A DNA stretch of 64,000 nt, from assembly GCF_003130705.1 (NCBI RefSeq), contig NZ_CP021355.1, forward strand, positions 124,001 to 188,000, given 5' to 3'. A program made the position numbers and the translations under genes. Each line of letters opens with the position of its first letter. The stretch's first letter is position 1. Source of the DNA: Rhodococcus oxybenzonivorans (lineage in GTDB: Bacteria; Actinomycetota; Actinomycetes; Mycobacteriales; Mycobacteriaceae). The notes under the pieces are model-generated. The model worked only from the letters and a program-made list of their open reading frames with translations, searched no databases and had not been told where the DNA came from. Of the stretch, positions 29,444-38,381 are shown one piece after another.

Positions 29444-30008
29444 TCCCGCCCATCGCTACGACCGGTAGAACGAAGTCCGATCCATTCGTCCCCTCCGTCG
29501 TTTCGTCGCCGGTCGCGACCGTGCCGTCCGAATCGTGCGAGCAGGTCATACTCTTACTCCTGCGACCGCCGCACCTCGCAACTCGTCGGCCCCGAAACCC
29601 GGGGGCTGATGTTCACCAAGGGCCATCGTGCTGTCCCACCCACTCCCGTCCCCGCGTGGGTCGAGGTCAGGCATGGATCGCCTTCCTCCCTCTGCTGCTG
29701 CTGATTTCGTGTACGGTGTGGCCTTCTCCGCGACGGGATGGGTCAACCGCAGTACCCGGCGTCGTACGTGGCGTCGATCTTGTCGGTCTCGAGATTCCCG
29801 CCCGGGAACAACTGTCGACCACGCCTGGTCTCCCGGCGACACTCAGTCACATCGCCTGCCAGGCTCTGGCCACCGGGGGCCCATTGCTGTGCTGGCCGCA
29901 GTCACAATGGCGGTGGCGATCGGTAGACGCCTGCGATCCTCGATCAAGGGGATCATCGCGATAGACTCGCAGACGGTGCAATCACTTTCGACTCGAAGGC
30001 GGCCGACG
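29444..30008. other. No gene recognised
   Basis: About 565 bases after the permease. No motif recognised on either strand. Confidence 0.45.
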
Positions 30009-30317
30009 ATGAGTGTCATCGTAGTTGGCCGGTTCACCGTTTCAGATCTGGAAGCGGTCAAGCAGTCCATCAGAGATGGACGCTGCGTTACTCGACGAGA
30101 TCACCGACGGTACGAAACAGGCTGGTATACAACATCATCGAGTTCGCCGAGGTCATTGGTGAGCTCGTCGTCACCGACGAGTGGGACAGCATCGAGTCCT
30201 TCCAGGAAATTCTTCGAAGGCAATACGAAGATCGCCGAGGTCACCGAGCGCGCAGGGGTCCAGGCCCCGCCTGCCATCGAGTTCCTCGAACCGATCGCCG
30301 CGGCCGGCACGCTCTAA
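30009..30317 (+). pseudogene. Antibiotic-biosynthesis-monooxygenase-like small protein, frameshifted
   Basis: Original protein of about 100 residues beginning MSVIVVGRFTVSDLEAV. After a frame change, DAALLDEITDGTKQAG is readable. A second shift gives VVTDEWDSIESFQE, and a third returns to FFEGNTKIAEVTERAG and PPAIEFLEPI. The VTDEWDSIESF...F pattern is typical of ABM-domain proteins. Several one-base changes destroy the frame; no function can remain. Confidence 0.68.
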
Positions 30318-30362
30318 CCCTCCCCGCGGGGCGGCGTAGCCCTCCACTGCCATTCCCGACAG

Positions 30363-30868
30363 TTGGCTGCGCTCAACGTTTTTCTGGTCGATTATCCTGA
30401 GGTGGTCCTCCGTGGGATAGCGGATCTTCTCACCGTGGACCCCGAACTGACCATGATCGGGGAACCGGCGACGTATTCGCGGGCGCGCTGGCTCGAACCC
30501 TGGCACTGATACCCGACGTTGCCGCGCTCGATGTCCGGCTGCCCGGCGGTAGCGGCATCGAGTTGTGTCGTGAGCTGCTCTCCCGCATGCCCGGCTTGCG
30601 TTGCCTGATGCTGAAGTCCTACACCGACGACCAGGCGATGCTCGACGCCATCCTCGCCGGGATGTGTCGTCAAGAACATCCGCGGGATGGAACTGACCGG
30701 GGTAGTCCACGAGGTGGGTGCGGGCAAGTCGCTGCTCGACAGTCGTGCCGCCGCCCCGTGGATGGCGAAGCTCCGCTCGGGCGCAGACGCGGAGGACGAC
30801 CCTTTCGCGGGGCTCGCCGACCAGCAACGGACACTCCTTGCTCTTGCCCGCTGCTCATCGTCCGCTAA
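30363..30868 (+). pseudogene. DevR/DosR-like response regulator remnant fused to a Usp tail
   Basis: NarL/DevR-type regulator remains in three frames: [19 protein letters not shown]; then [23 protein letters not shown] with the phospho-acceptor Asp in LDVRLP, and AMLDAILAG; then [19 protein letters not shown] and [11 protein letters not shown]. The DNA-binding HTH never appears. Instead the sequence passes into codons for CPLLIVR-stop, the usual C-terminus of universal stress proteins such as the one ending at 34342. This looks like a deletion joining devR to a lost usp gene. No DevS kinase remains. Confidence 0.78.
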
Positions 30869-31014
30869 TACGCTCGGCGCCGCACCCGGTTGTTGCGGCA
30901 GTGCGCGAGTTCGCGCAGTACATCCGTGACAGCGCCGGCGATGGCGGGGGACAACCCGCAGCGGGGGCCCGAGGTCCGCGGCCCCCACGGTGAGCGTCGG
31001 ATGTCACTGCGGCC

Positions 31015-31030
31015 GAGGACTTGCGGCCCT
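31015..31030. promoter_or_regulatory. DosR-like box before DUF1876 gene
   Basis: GAGGACTTGCGGCCCT is close to the mycobacterial DosR box form GGGACTTNNGGCCCT. It lies 26 bases upstream of the ATG at 31057. Binding and the identity of a regulator are inferred; the local devR copy is broken, so a regulator elsewhere would be needed. Confidence 0.55.
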
Positions 31031-31056
31031 TTTCCGGCACTCCTGGTCGAGGTTCG

Positions 31057-31464
31057 ATGGAGACGTCCGAGACGCACGTGAAGAAGAGATCGCAGCATCC
31101 GGCGACGACGGGAGTGGATGTGAACGGGGAACAGTGGTCGGTGAGCATCGTCATCGACGGGCACAAACCGGACGACGCGGACATGTCGGTGTCGGCGCGG
31201 GCCCGCCTACCGAGACCGGACGACGCCGCACTCGAGGGCACGGGATCTGCGCGCCTCCATTCGACCCATTTCGACGTGGTGACGATCGGCAAGCAGTTGG
31301 CCGTCGCCCGCGCACTGGCCGACCTGTCACACCAGTTGTTCGAATCGGCCTCCGAGTACGAGGCGATCACCCGCAGCGCACTGCGGATCCGACATCGAAC
31401 GTCCCCGGCTCCCCCTCGCGCCTGGTCCCCGGCGACTCACGGCGTCACCCGGGCAGCGACGTAG
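31057..31464 (+). CDS. DUF1876-like (Rv1738/Rv2632c-type) dormancy protein
   Basis: 135 residues from ATG 31057. The DUF1876-type core is EQWSVSIVIDGHK, a variable strand region, TGSARLHSTHFDVV, then IGKQLAVARALADLSHQLF. Members of this family are induced under hypoxia in mycobacteria and may act on stalled ribosomes; that is family knowledge. The last 25 residues (from RIRHRTSP) are atypical and overlap an antisense acyl-carrier-protein fragment, so the 3' end may be a deletion junction. A DosR-like box precedes it. Confidence 0.72.
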   Translation: METSETHVKKRSQHPATTGVDVNGEQWSVSIVIDGHKPDDADMSVSARARLPRPDDAALEGTGSARLHSTHFDVVTIGKQLAVARALADLSHQLFESASEYEAITRSALRIRHRTSPAPPRAWSPATHGVTRAAT

Positions 31465-31607
31465 TCTGTCACGTCGGTGAGGGTGACGAGCCTTCCGTAG
31501 TCGGCCTCCGGCATGTCGATCCCGAAGGTCGAATGCAGCCCGACGAGGAAGTCCAGCCAATCCAGCGAATCGAGATCCACCTGATCCCGAACGGGCGAGT
31601 CCGCTCG
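31437..31607 (-). pseudogene. Acyl carrier protein, C-terminal fragment
   Basis: The end of an acyl carrier protein. The phosphopantetheine site DSLDW is in VDLDSLDWLDFLV, followed by HSTFGIDMPEADYG and VTDYVAARV. The N-terminal helix is missing: the frame upstream of RADSPV has no ACP features and no suitable start. A stand-alone ACP is plausible for the original gene, but this copy is truncated. Confidence 0.65.
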
Positions 31608-31766
31608 AGACGCAACGATCGTTGCTCGGACCCCCCTGCCTGAAGGTGACTGGCCGGGCTCGCCGCATGATCTGTAAGCATTTTGGCCGACACTGGCCAC
31701 GAACCGCTGCCCAGACCGTAAAATTGTCAGCCTTGTTGTTGATCCGTGTCGCCCGATCGGACTATT

Positions 31767-32677
31767 ATGCACTTCCGGCACATCACGATCAGTGGTGAAC
31801 CGGGAAGCGGGAAGAGTTCCGTCGGGCGAGAGCTTGCGCGGATATACGGCATGGATATTGTCAGCACTGGTGCACTACAGCGAGAATTGGCAGTTCGCTG
31901 GGCGTATCAATTGTGGATGTCAACAAGAGAGCTGAACTTGATCAGTCGATTGATTCGCGTATAGATAGCATTCTGCAGAGGAAGGGCGCGCAGACTACTG
32001 CATTGATATTCGATTCTCGACTGGCTTGGCATTTTGTTCCAAATGCATTCAAACTACATCTCATCATAGACCCGACTGTAGCCGCTGAGAGATTGCACCG
32101 GACTCGCGAATCAAATGTCGAAAGTTACACGTCCGTGGAACATGCCGCGCAGGATGCGCGTACTAGAAGTTCGAGTGAACGTTCGCGTTTTAGGGATAAG
32201 TACGGCGTCGATATCTTCAGGCTGCGGAACTACGACCTGGTGATTGACACTTCTGACGCACCGTTGGACATGGTCGTATCCGAAGTTCTTCAGGTAGTGA
32301 ACGGCCCGCCGACGGATGGCCTCCAGCTGCGGGCGAGCCCACGTCGTGTTATCCCAACAATCGAACCAGTCCGGGAATTGGCTGCGATTGAGTCAGGTGC
32401 CGCACCGGGGTGGGAGCAACCTGTTGTCGGATACAGCTCGCCGGAAGTATTTGCGCTGCGAGGGCACGATGCTCTTAGCAGAGCGCTGATCGCAAAGCAG
32501 GTGTTGGTGCCAGCTTTGCTTGAGAGCGAAGGCGGAGAAGAGGTCACCGCAGGGATTACTGCGGATGAGTTTTTATTCACGGAAGCGCAGCGAAAGTGGA
32601 TGTACGATTGGGAGCATATTCACGGATTTCGTTTTCCCTTATATCCAGACACGGCTGACCAGGTAGGGCGTAAATAA
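31767..32677 (+). pseudogene. Cytidylate-kinase-like protein with ParB-like C-terminus; frameshifted, lower GC
   Basis: A P-loop (ISGEPGSGKSS) starts the protein at ATG 31767. The frame breaks near 31901-31915 and continues as IVDVNKRAELDQSIDSRID. An Asp-Arg lid region and RFRDKYGVDIF plus YDLVIDTSDAPLDMV resemble archaeal-type CMP kinases. From about residue 190 there is a second domain, in which VFALRGHDALSRALIAKQ and VPALL look like the GH-x-R core of ParB-type folds. Two hand-counted 60-base lines give 47-50 percent GC, clearly below the surroundings, so recent acquisition is likely. Function unknown. Confidence 0.6.
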
Positions 32678-33457
32678 GCAGGCTGTGTCATTGGAAAAAC
32701 ATCGGGCAGCGAATGTCCACCAACCGAGCCCGGAACCCGCCACTTCATCTGTCAGCTATTTCTTCAGCCATACATCTGCGGGCTCAGACCCTGGCCTTGT
32801 TTCCGCCCCGCGGAGCCCACCGCATGCGACAAACAGAACGTCGCGCAGATCTCGGGCTGGACGGGCCTCGAATTCAGGTCCCGCCGCGCTGGGTCGACGT
32901 CGACGGACAGACCATGCTCGATATCTCGAGAGGCATTCCTCCGGCATCCCTGCCGGGTTGGCAGGCTATCTATATCCTTGGCTGCACCACCAGCGGACTC
33001 CACGACCCGGCGGCACACACACGAGAATCAAAAGGGCAGACGATCATTGGCCATATTCCGGGCGCGGAACCGCCCTCCGATGATCCTCCCCTCCCCCGAG
33101 CCAGGCCTGGCCACCCGGCGACACCGGGGAGCAGGAACATACCCGCTCCCCGCGCCGCCGTACGACCCGTAGGGCGGCAAGCAGCGCAACGTCCCCGCCA
33201 CGGGACCTGGATTACCTCGGCCTCAGCCCCGAACGAAGGCACGCGAGAACCACACGAACGCCGGCCCCGCGGGTCCACGACCAGCTCCATCAAAGGCGAC
33301 CGGCACGACGGTGAATGTGCACACCGGTCACCGTTGACATCGTCGGAAGTGTCGGGACTGGCAAGGCCGCGGTGGACCTCCGCCCCGAAGGCGACGACCA
33401 TGGATCTCAGGACAAGCCCCCCACCGTGCCACCACCCGCCAAGAAGGTAGGGACAAC
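32678..33457. other. No gene recognised
   Basis: 780 bases between the kinase-like gene and usp. Long GC-rich open frames are present but read as low-complexity Pro/Arg sequence with no motif. A box shared with the later truncated usp copy is annotated at 33371-33393. Confidence 0.5.
33371..33393. promoter_or_regulatory. DosR-like box before usp (copy 1)
   Basis: The core TGGACCTCCGCCCCGAAGG at 33373-33391 recurs with a single change upstream of the second usp copy (37763). The spacing GGAC-N4-G-N-CCC fits degenerate DosR boxes. It lies about 65 bases before the usp ATG. Could also simply reflect duplication of the whole usp upstream region. Confidence 0.45.
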
Positions 33458-34342
33458 ATGGCCGCCGACCGTCCGATCGTCGTCGGAACAGACGGATCAC
33501 CGTCGGCGCTGCAGGCAGTGTCGTGGGCCGCGAAGGAAGCGGCACTGCGGAACGCTCCCCTGACGGTGATCACCACCACGTTCGTTCCGGGCGCGTACGG
33601 GTTTCCCGTCGGCCTGCCCCCCAGCTTCTTCGAAGAAGAGGAACTCGAAGCCAAGAAGAGGTTGGCCAGGGCCGCCGAGGCCGCAGCCGACGCAGTGCCC
33701 GGTCATTCGCTCGAGATCCACACCGTCCTCGGCACCGAGACACCCGCCGGTGAACTCGTCGAGCGGTCGAAAGCTGCGCGCATGGTGGTCGTCGGTGCGA
33801 ACCGGCAAGGAATCATCGAGCGAGTGCTCCTGGGCTCGGTCAGCTCGGCCGTTGCCACCCACGCACACTGCCCCGTCGCCGTCATCCACGGCCTGCCCGA
33901 CACCGACATCAACGCCCTCGCAGGACCCGTCGTCGTCGGCGTCGACGGATCCGCGCACACCGAACCGGCCGTCTCCATGGCATTCGAGGAAGCCGCACTG
34001 CGGCACACCGAACTCGTGGCCGTCCACGCCTGGTCCGACGTCGATCTTCACCTCGCATTCGAGGGCGGCGCCGACCCCACGTGGATGCAGGAGGTCGTGA
34101 AGAACGAAACAGCCCGGTTGTCGGAAAGACTCGCCGGTCACGCCGAGAAATACCCGGACGTGAAGGTCCGCACAGTCGTCGTCATGGACCAACCCGCACA
34201 CGGCCTGCGTGAGGAAGCCGAGAATGCGCAGCTGCTCGTCGTGGGTAGCCGCGGTCGGGGCGGGTTCACCAGCTTGCTGTTGGGGTCGACCAGCAGGGCG
34301 TTGATGCACTCGGTCAACTGCCCACTTCTCATCGTCCGGTAG
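33458..34342 (+). CDS. Tandem universal stress protein
   Basis: 294 residues with two Usp domains (about 5-145 and 155-294). Each begins with a nucleotide-binding strand (IVVGTDGSPSALQAV, VVVGVDGSAHTEPAV). The second ends with the ATP-binding motif VVGSRGRGGFTSLLLGSTS and CPLLIVR. The first domain has VVGANRQGIIERVLLGSVS, a degenerate form. ATG 33458 with AAGG/GGGA upstream. Double-Usp proteins are typical of actinobacterial dormancy regulons. It is the only full-length Usp among at least four copies or fragments in the region. Confidence 0.92.
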   Translation: MAADRPIVVGTDGSPSALQAVSWAAKEAALRNAPLTVITTTFVPGAYGFPVGLPPSFFEEEELEAKKRLARAAEAAADAVPGHSLEIHTVLGTETPAGELVERSKAARMVVVGANRQGIIERVLLGSVSSAVATHAHCPVAVIHGLPDTDINALAGPVVVGVDGSAHTEPAVSMAFEEAALRHTELVAVHAWSDVDLHLAFEGGADPTWMQEVVKNETARLSERLAGHAEKYPDVKVRTVVVMDQPAHGLREEAENAQLLVVGSRGRGGFTSLLLGSTSRALMHSVNCPLLIVR

Positions 34343-34353
34343 CCGCCTCTGGC

Positions 34354-34968
34354 ATGGCGCGGTCCAGTACGGTGAGCGCTCGACGGCTCGGCGGCTGGTT
34401 CTCCGTGCACAGCGACGGCAACACCGGCGGGGATCTACTCGCGCTCGATACAGTGGCGGATTGGCTCCGAGAACGACGCGTGAGCTTCAGCGTTGCCGTC
34501 AGCGAGATCGCCCGCTACGCCGACCTGATCAGTTATCCGATGGTGCGGGCAGACACTGTCCACCCCGCCGATGCCGACATCTTGGTATGGATGCGTGGTC
34601 CACTATCTGTCGACGCGGAGACGCCGCTGCTCGCGGTCTTCGCCGGCAAACCCCGAATCGCGTGGGGTGTATCCACCACTCCCCCCGATGCTGAGGGCCA
34701 CTTCGATACCGTGATAGCCCGAGACCGCCCGGGCGAACCCGGTCGCCTGGACCTCAGCTTCCGCAGCCGTACGGCACCCGTCCCAGTCGTCGGCCTGATC
34801 TACGCCGGTCCACAGCCCGACTACCGCACCCCATGCGAACCGGTGGTGCGCACCGTCGTACGCGATGCTCTCGCTACCCGAGATAACGCCAAGATCGAGA
34901 TCGCTACCCGAATGCCGGTCGAGGGAAATCGGCTCCAGACACCGGCGCAGCGCGAAGTGCAGAGGTAG
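34354..34968 (+). CDS. Hypothetical protein
   Basis: 204 residues, starting 12 bases after usp, so likely co-transcribed. I do not recognise the family. The N-terminus GGWFSVHSDGNTGGDLLAL is Gly/Asp-rich, and the rest has alternating strand-helix patterns (ADILVWMRGPLSV, PLLAVFAGKPRIAWG, PVVGLIYAGPQPDY). It vaguely recalls pyruvyl-transferase or Rossmann-like folds but lacks a decisive motif. No ribosome site is obvious before the ATG, which leaves the start uncertain. Confidence 0.6.
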   Translation: MARSSTVSARRLGGWFSVHSDGNTGGDLLALDTVADWLRERRVSFSVAVSEIARYADLISYPMVRADTVHPADADILVWMRGPLSVDAETPLLAVFAGKPRIAWGVSTTPPDAEGHFDTVIARDRPGEPGRLDLSFRSRTAPVPVVGLIYAGPQPDYRTPCEPVVRTVVRDALATRDNAKIEIATRMPVEGNRLQTPAQREVQR

Positions 34969-34981
34969 ATGTTTTTTCGTC

Positions 34982-34999
34982 GCGGTCCCCGAGGACCGC
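34982..34999. other. Short perfect hairpin
   Basis: GCGGTCC-CCGA-GGACCGC: 7-base arms with a 4-base loop, between the hypothetical gene and the UsfY-like gene. A T-run lies before it, not after, so termination on the plus strand is not convincing; it could also serve as an operator or terminate in the other direction. Confidence 0.4.
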
Positions 35000-35018
35000 C
35001 CGACAACGAGGAGTGAAT

Positions 35019-35309
35019 ATGGCAGGCACCGAAGATCACCCACACGATGAGGGGCGAACCATGCGTGAGCATGCCGGAGAGGCCATCATCGATCGCCGTA
35101 ACTGGCCGGGATTCCTACTCCTCGGGATAGGGATCGCGTTACTCGCAATGGCTCTGGTGGCCGCCGGCTATGGCATGGAGGGTTGGGCCGTGGTCGCCGG
35201 TTCGGTCTGTGTCCTTTGCTTCCTCTCCGGCATCGTCCTGGTCCTTCTCGAGCACCGACGGGTCAAGGCTCTCGAGGGTAAGACGTTGTCGGACCAGGAG
35301 GGGAATTGA
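35019..35309 (+). CDS. UsfY-like small membrane protein
   Basis: 96 residues. The N-terminal TMREHAGEAIIDRRNWPG block is followed by two membrane helices (about residues 33-55 and 58-78) and a basic EHRRVKALEG end. This pattern matches proteins called UsfY beside sigF in mycobacteria, from memory. I chose the ATG at 35019 because GAGGAG sits 6 bases upstream; the GTG at 35013 overlaps that site. Role unknown, stress association likely. Confidence 0.7.
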   Translation: MAGTEDHPHDEGRTMREHAGEAIIDRRNWPGFLLLGIGIALLAMALVAAGYGMEGWAVVAGSVCVLCFLSGIVLVLLEHRRVKALEGKTLSDQEGN

Positions 35310-35340
35310 CTGGCGGCCGGCCGAGAAGGTCGTTGATCCT

Positions 35341-35374
35341 GGTCCTGACCGGACCGACGGGTGCGGTCAGGACC
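35341..35374. terminator. Strong stem-loop after UsfY-like gene
   Basis: GGTCCTGACCG at 35341-35351 and its exact complement at 35364-35374 form an 11-base stem with a 12-base loop. It lies 32 bases after the stop codon. There is no T-tract, which is common in high-GC actinobacteria, so termination is plausible but not certain. Confidence 0.5.
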
Positions 35375-35540
35375 GGCGAATCCTCAAGCACGGCAAGGGC
35401 CTCGCCAGTGGGTAGCCTCCACGACCTCGTCGGGTTCACCGTCGAACCGCTCTCAGTTCGGTGCGCGTGCCGACGGACGCGTCGCGCGGAGACTGCTCCC
35501 AACCGGAATACAACGAAACCCGTCGGCGCCGGAGGCAACC

Positions 35541-35690
35541 TCACTCCCGGTCGGCCAGCTTGAAGAAAGTACTGTCGTCGCCGCTAGACTTTTGCTCCTG
35601 GTAGAGGAACGCCAGACCGGCCTCGTCGAACTTCTCGAACCACTCGTCCCAGCTGATTTCTTCTAGGCCAAGATGCAGATGTAGGGCCCA
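35541..35690 (-). pseudogene. Fragment of small acidic protein (C-terminus)
   Basis: Minus-strand frame reading LHLGLEEISWDEWFEKFDE, then GLAFLYQEQKS and FFKLADRE-stop. This is the typical end of a small conserved actinobacterial protein (WDEWFEKFD...LAFLYQ), but no start or N-terminal part is present. Joined to unrelated sequence at about 35690. Confidence 0.5.
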
Positions 35691-35767
35691 AGGTCATTGA
35701 CCTGGTCAGCTCTTCGAGGACTTCGGTCCCCTCCTCGCCTGATGAAAGACTGGATCGCGGCGGCGTA

Positions 35768-36050
35768 CTAGCCGTCGGTGCACTGTCTAACGATGAGGAG
35801 GCGCACGTAGTGGTGTGCAGCAGGGCCGTGCTGGTCGAGTCGAGCGTCATCCCGGCGAAGCCGCCGCGCCCCCGTTTCCGACGACAATCAGCTGGGCCTC
35901 GTCGGCCAGTTCGAGGAGGTGACGCACCGGCCGGTCCCGGACGAGGTCTGCCGCACCGAGACGTAGGGAAACGGTCACGCAACCCGGCCAGAATTTCCGT
36001 CAGGACCGCCCGCTCCGCAGCCTCCGCCGTCAGCCGGGCTTCGTCATCTA
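35768..36050 (-). pseudogene. Universal stress protein fragment
   Basis: C-terminal Usp domain in broken frames: ARLTAEAAERAVLTEILAGLRDRFP, then RDRPVRHLLELADEAQLIVVG, RGGFAGMTLDSTSTALLH, and finally RLLIVRQCTDG-stop. Order and motifs are those of a normal Usp C-terminal half, with at least two one-base shifts. The N-terminal domain has been lost. Confidence 0.68.
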
Positions 36051-36089
36051 CGGAGAAGGGCAGGCCATCCGGCGCCGTGCCAGATCGGC

Positions 36090-36325
36090 CAGGTCTGCCG
36101 ACGCCCGCCACGCCGCGTAGGCGCGCACGAATGCCCCCACACCCGAGCAGCAGGATCAGGGTCGGCGCGAACACCAGCAGGTAGCGGGCCGGGTCGGTAC
36201 ACACCAGCGAGGTCGGGTCGGCGCACTGGTCCCGGCTCGCCGCCGCCCAGCCCACCGCGGCGCCCCATCACGACCAGGACCGTACCGACCACGTCGGCCG
36301 AATACCATCCGGCGGTGCGCAACAC
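36090..36325 (-). pseudogene. Small membrane protein, frameshifted
   Basis: Reads AGWYSADVVGTVLVVMGRRG, then in another frame TDPARYLLVFAPTLILLLGCGGIRARL, giving one clear hydrophobic segment. Family not recognised. It lies between the Usp fragment and the conserved gene at 36338 on the same strand. Probably broken by a one-base change near 36255. Confidence 0.4.
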
Positions 36326-36337
36326 CGACCGGTCGGA

Positions 36338-36901
36338 TCACCGTTTCTCCACGTCGCGGGTCATCACCGAACCCTCCTCCGATCCTCCCGCCCGCCCAGG
36401 TCCGACACCGAGATCCGCGCGGTTTCTCCAGGTCGGCTCCGCCGGCCGGACGGGTTCGGTGCCGGCGTCGACGCCGTCGTGGAGATGGTTTTCATCCCAC
36501 TGCGCACTGTCCTGCGTGCTTCGACGAACAGGGGAAGAATGACCGCGACCGCGGTCGGAGGCGTCCAGCATGCCGTGCAGATGGGCGGCCGCCGCCTCGA
36601 TGTCGTCGTGCTTGTACTGCGCCACCCGCGACTCTGCGGACAGCACCCCGCACCTGTGCACGTTCTCGAAGTCGCCGTAGGGGAATTTGTACCTGCCCTT
36701 AGTGTCCGGGTCGTGCTCGTCGTCGATGCCGAGATACCAGTGGGCATACTCGGTGTGCCCGTGTTCGGCGATGTACTCGTTCTCCTGCTGCGTCGACGGC
36801 CGATGCTCGCTCCAGGCATCGCGGTCGTCGAGAACGCGGTGACCGGACTTGATGAGGCGTTTTGCGTGTTCGTACGCGGTGTTGTTGAGCTTGATCGACA
36901 T
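36338..36901 (-). CDS. Conserved hypothetical protein
   Basis: 187 residues from the ATG at 36901 with GGAGAA seven bases upstream. Segments such as DDRDAWSEHRPSTQQENEYI, HWYLGIDDE and KFPYGDFENVHRCGVLSAESRA-like sequence, then AAAAHLHGMLD, are characteristic of a conserved actinobacterial hypothetical of about 100 residues that I recall without a known role. The last about 75 residues (from RGRGHSSPV) are extra and low-complexity, so the original stop may have been lost. Confidence 0.68.
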   Translation of the reverse strand: MSIKLNNTAYEHAKRLIKSGHRVLDDRDAWSEHRPSTQQENEYIAEHGHTEYAHWYLGIDDEHDPDTKGRYKFPYGDFENVHRCGVLSAESRVAQYKHDDIEAAAAHLHGMLDASDRGRGHSSPVRRSTQDSAQWDENHLHDGVDAGTEPVRPAEPTWRNRADLGVGPGRAGGSEEGSVMTRDVEKR

Positions 36902-36920
36902 CATTTCTCCATCCACGCTC

Positions 36921-37185
36921 TTATTCCTTCTGATCGGTACTTCCGGCGAGCAGCCGGATGGCTTCGTCCGCAACCCCGATGTCGGCGAGGACCTCGTAAT
37001 AGCGAGGTCGCAGTGAGCTGACGGACGCGAAATCACGCCGCCCCGCTGCAGCGCGTACATGACCAGCCCGAACAGGGCACCGACGAGGGCACCGACAATC
37101 AGCCCGTAGCAGGCGAGCGTGATACTCGCGAGCAGCGGCCGCACCCAGTCGACTCGCGGAACGGATCGAAACGCATGAGAGCCAT
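36921..37185 (-). pseudogene. Hsp20 start joined out of frame to a general stress protein end
   Basis: An ATG at 37185 with a strong GGAGGA site begins MALMRFDPFRE, the standard start of actinobacterial Hsp20 proteins, but homology stops after about 11 codons. Just downstream, in another frame, is LACYGLIVGALVGALFGLVMY. A further shift gives RDFASVSSLRPRYYEVLAD and ADEAIRLLAG, the end of a general-stress-protein (GSP17M-like) gene. A deletion seems to have joined the two. Confidence 0.68.
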
Positions 37186-37884
37186 GATCTTTCCTCCTTC
37201 TGAAGGGAACCTGGATTGACACGGGAGCAGCGGTCACCTGCTCGGAGCGGTTCCGCCGCCGCCCGAGTTGCACTCGCCGTTCACATCTCCCGGTCCCCCA
37301 AATCCTTGCAACCAGACAACGGAGATGACATGCTCCGGCAAGTCAAGAGCGCGACCCCGATCTATCCGGTCAGGGCCACCCCCGCACTCGAGTCCACAGC
37401 AGCGGCGCCGGTTCGGAGAGAACTCCTCCGATCGCTACGGTTCGAGTCTTCCGCCTTGCCCGCGACCGGTGTAGGGCACAAGGTCAATGACACCTGTTGT
37501 CCGTCGGAGGGCCTCCGGCCCCCACCCGACCCTTTCGCGGACGATGAACAGGGGTACGGCATGGCTTGTTGCCGTGCCGGGCGAATCGCACCGCGCGACA
37601 TTCACGCCGCCCTCTCCCTGCTTTCGATGACTATCGGACTGGGCTTCGTCCGCACACACCAAATGAGTTGCCGCACCACGATGAACCGGTAGCGCACGCG
37701 CGTGGCGAAATGCGCGCGAGCGTTGTCACTGTGCCGCCGTGAATTTGTCGTCAGGCCGCGGGTGGACCTCCGACCCGAAGGCGGTGACCTTCTGCCCTAC
37801 GGCGACGATCTGCTGGCGGCGACCATCGAGATCACCGACAGGCACTTCCGCGTTCCATCACTCGTCGAGAAAGGTAGGAACACA
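37186..37884. other. No gene recognised
   Basis: 700 bases between the divergent hsp20 start and the truncated usp copy. No motif-bearing frame; contains the second DosR-like box at 37761-37783. Confidence 0.45.
37761..37783. promoter_or_regulatory. DosR-like box before usp (copy 2)
   Basis: TGGACCTCCGACCCGAAGG at 37763-37781 differs at one base from the box at 33373. It lies about 100 bases before the truncated usp copy at 37885. See the first copy for interpretation. Confidence 0.42.
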
Positions 37885-37953
37885 ATGACTGCCGACCGTC
37901 CGATCGTCGTCGGAACCGACGGATCACCGTCATCGCTGCAGGCTGTGTCGTGG
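37885..37953 (+). pseudogene. usp copy truncated after about 23 codons
   Basis: ATG 37885 begins MTADRPIVVGTDGSPSSLQA, almost identical to the intact usp at 33458, with a similar upstream sequence. After QAVSW the similarity ends and the frame runs to a stop at 38040 with unrelated residues. It represents a duplicated usp whose body was deleted. Confidence 0.8.
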
Positions 37954-38381
37954 CTCGCCGGATCCCTTCAGGGATCGACGAGCCAGAACCTCCTGCACCA
38001 TGCCCTCGGCCCTGGTCATGATCTGCCGCATGCCGGCTAGTCGCGACAGACGGTGTTTCCCCCGATCCGCTCTTCGGGCCTCCACCGACGGCCGGGGTCG
38101 AGGTCGTCATACCCGCGGCGAGAAGGGCTTTCGGCTCAACCCCCATGCTCCGTTCCCGATGGACGGGGCCAGTCCGGTCACGCGCCGACCTCGCCGAGGG
38201 GAAGCGGGCCTGGTGCGCACCCACAAGAGGAGATGAGAACCATGAGCCGGCCGCTTGCGCTCGTGCTGGCCCCGAAAGTGGCCTTCGACCCTGTCACCCA
38301 CGGGCCGAGGACGACACGATCGACAACGACAACGACACCGCGCGGTGCGACGCCGGGCGGTCAGCTCGGGAGGAGGGCCCG
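37954..38381. other. No gene recognised
   Basis: About 430 bases upstream of the esterase-fusion gene. The minus strand offers [20 protein letters not shown], which could be a gene fragment of unknown type. Otherwise nothing supportable. Confidence 0.4.

Noticed and set aside
32713..33450. 245-codon frame before usp
   Set aside because: Pro/Arg-rich low-complexity sequence without a recognisable fold or ribosome site; treated as non-coding.
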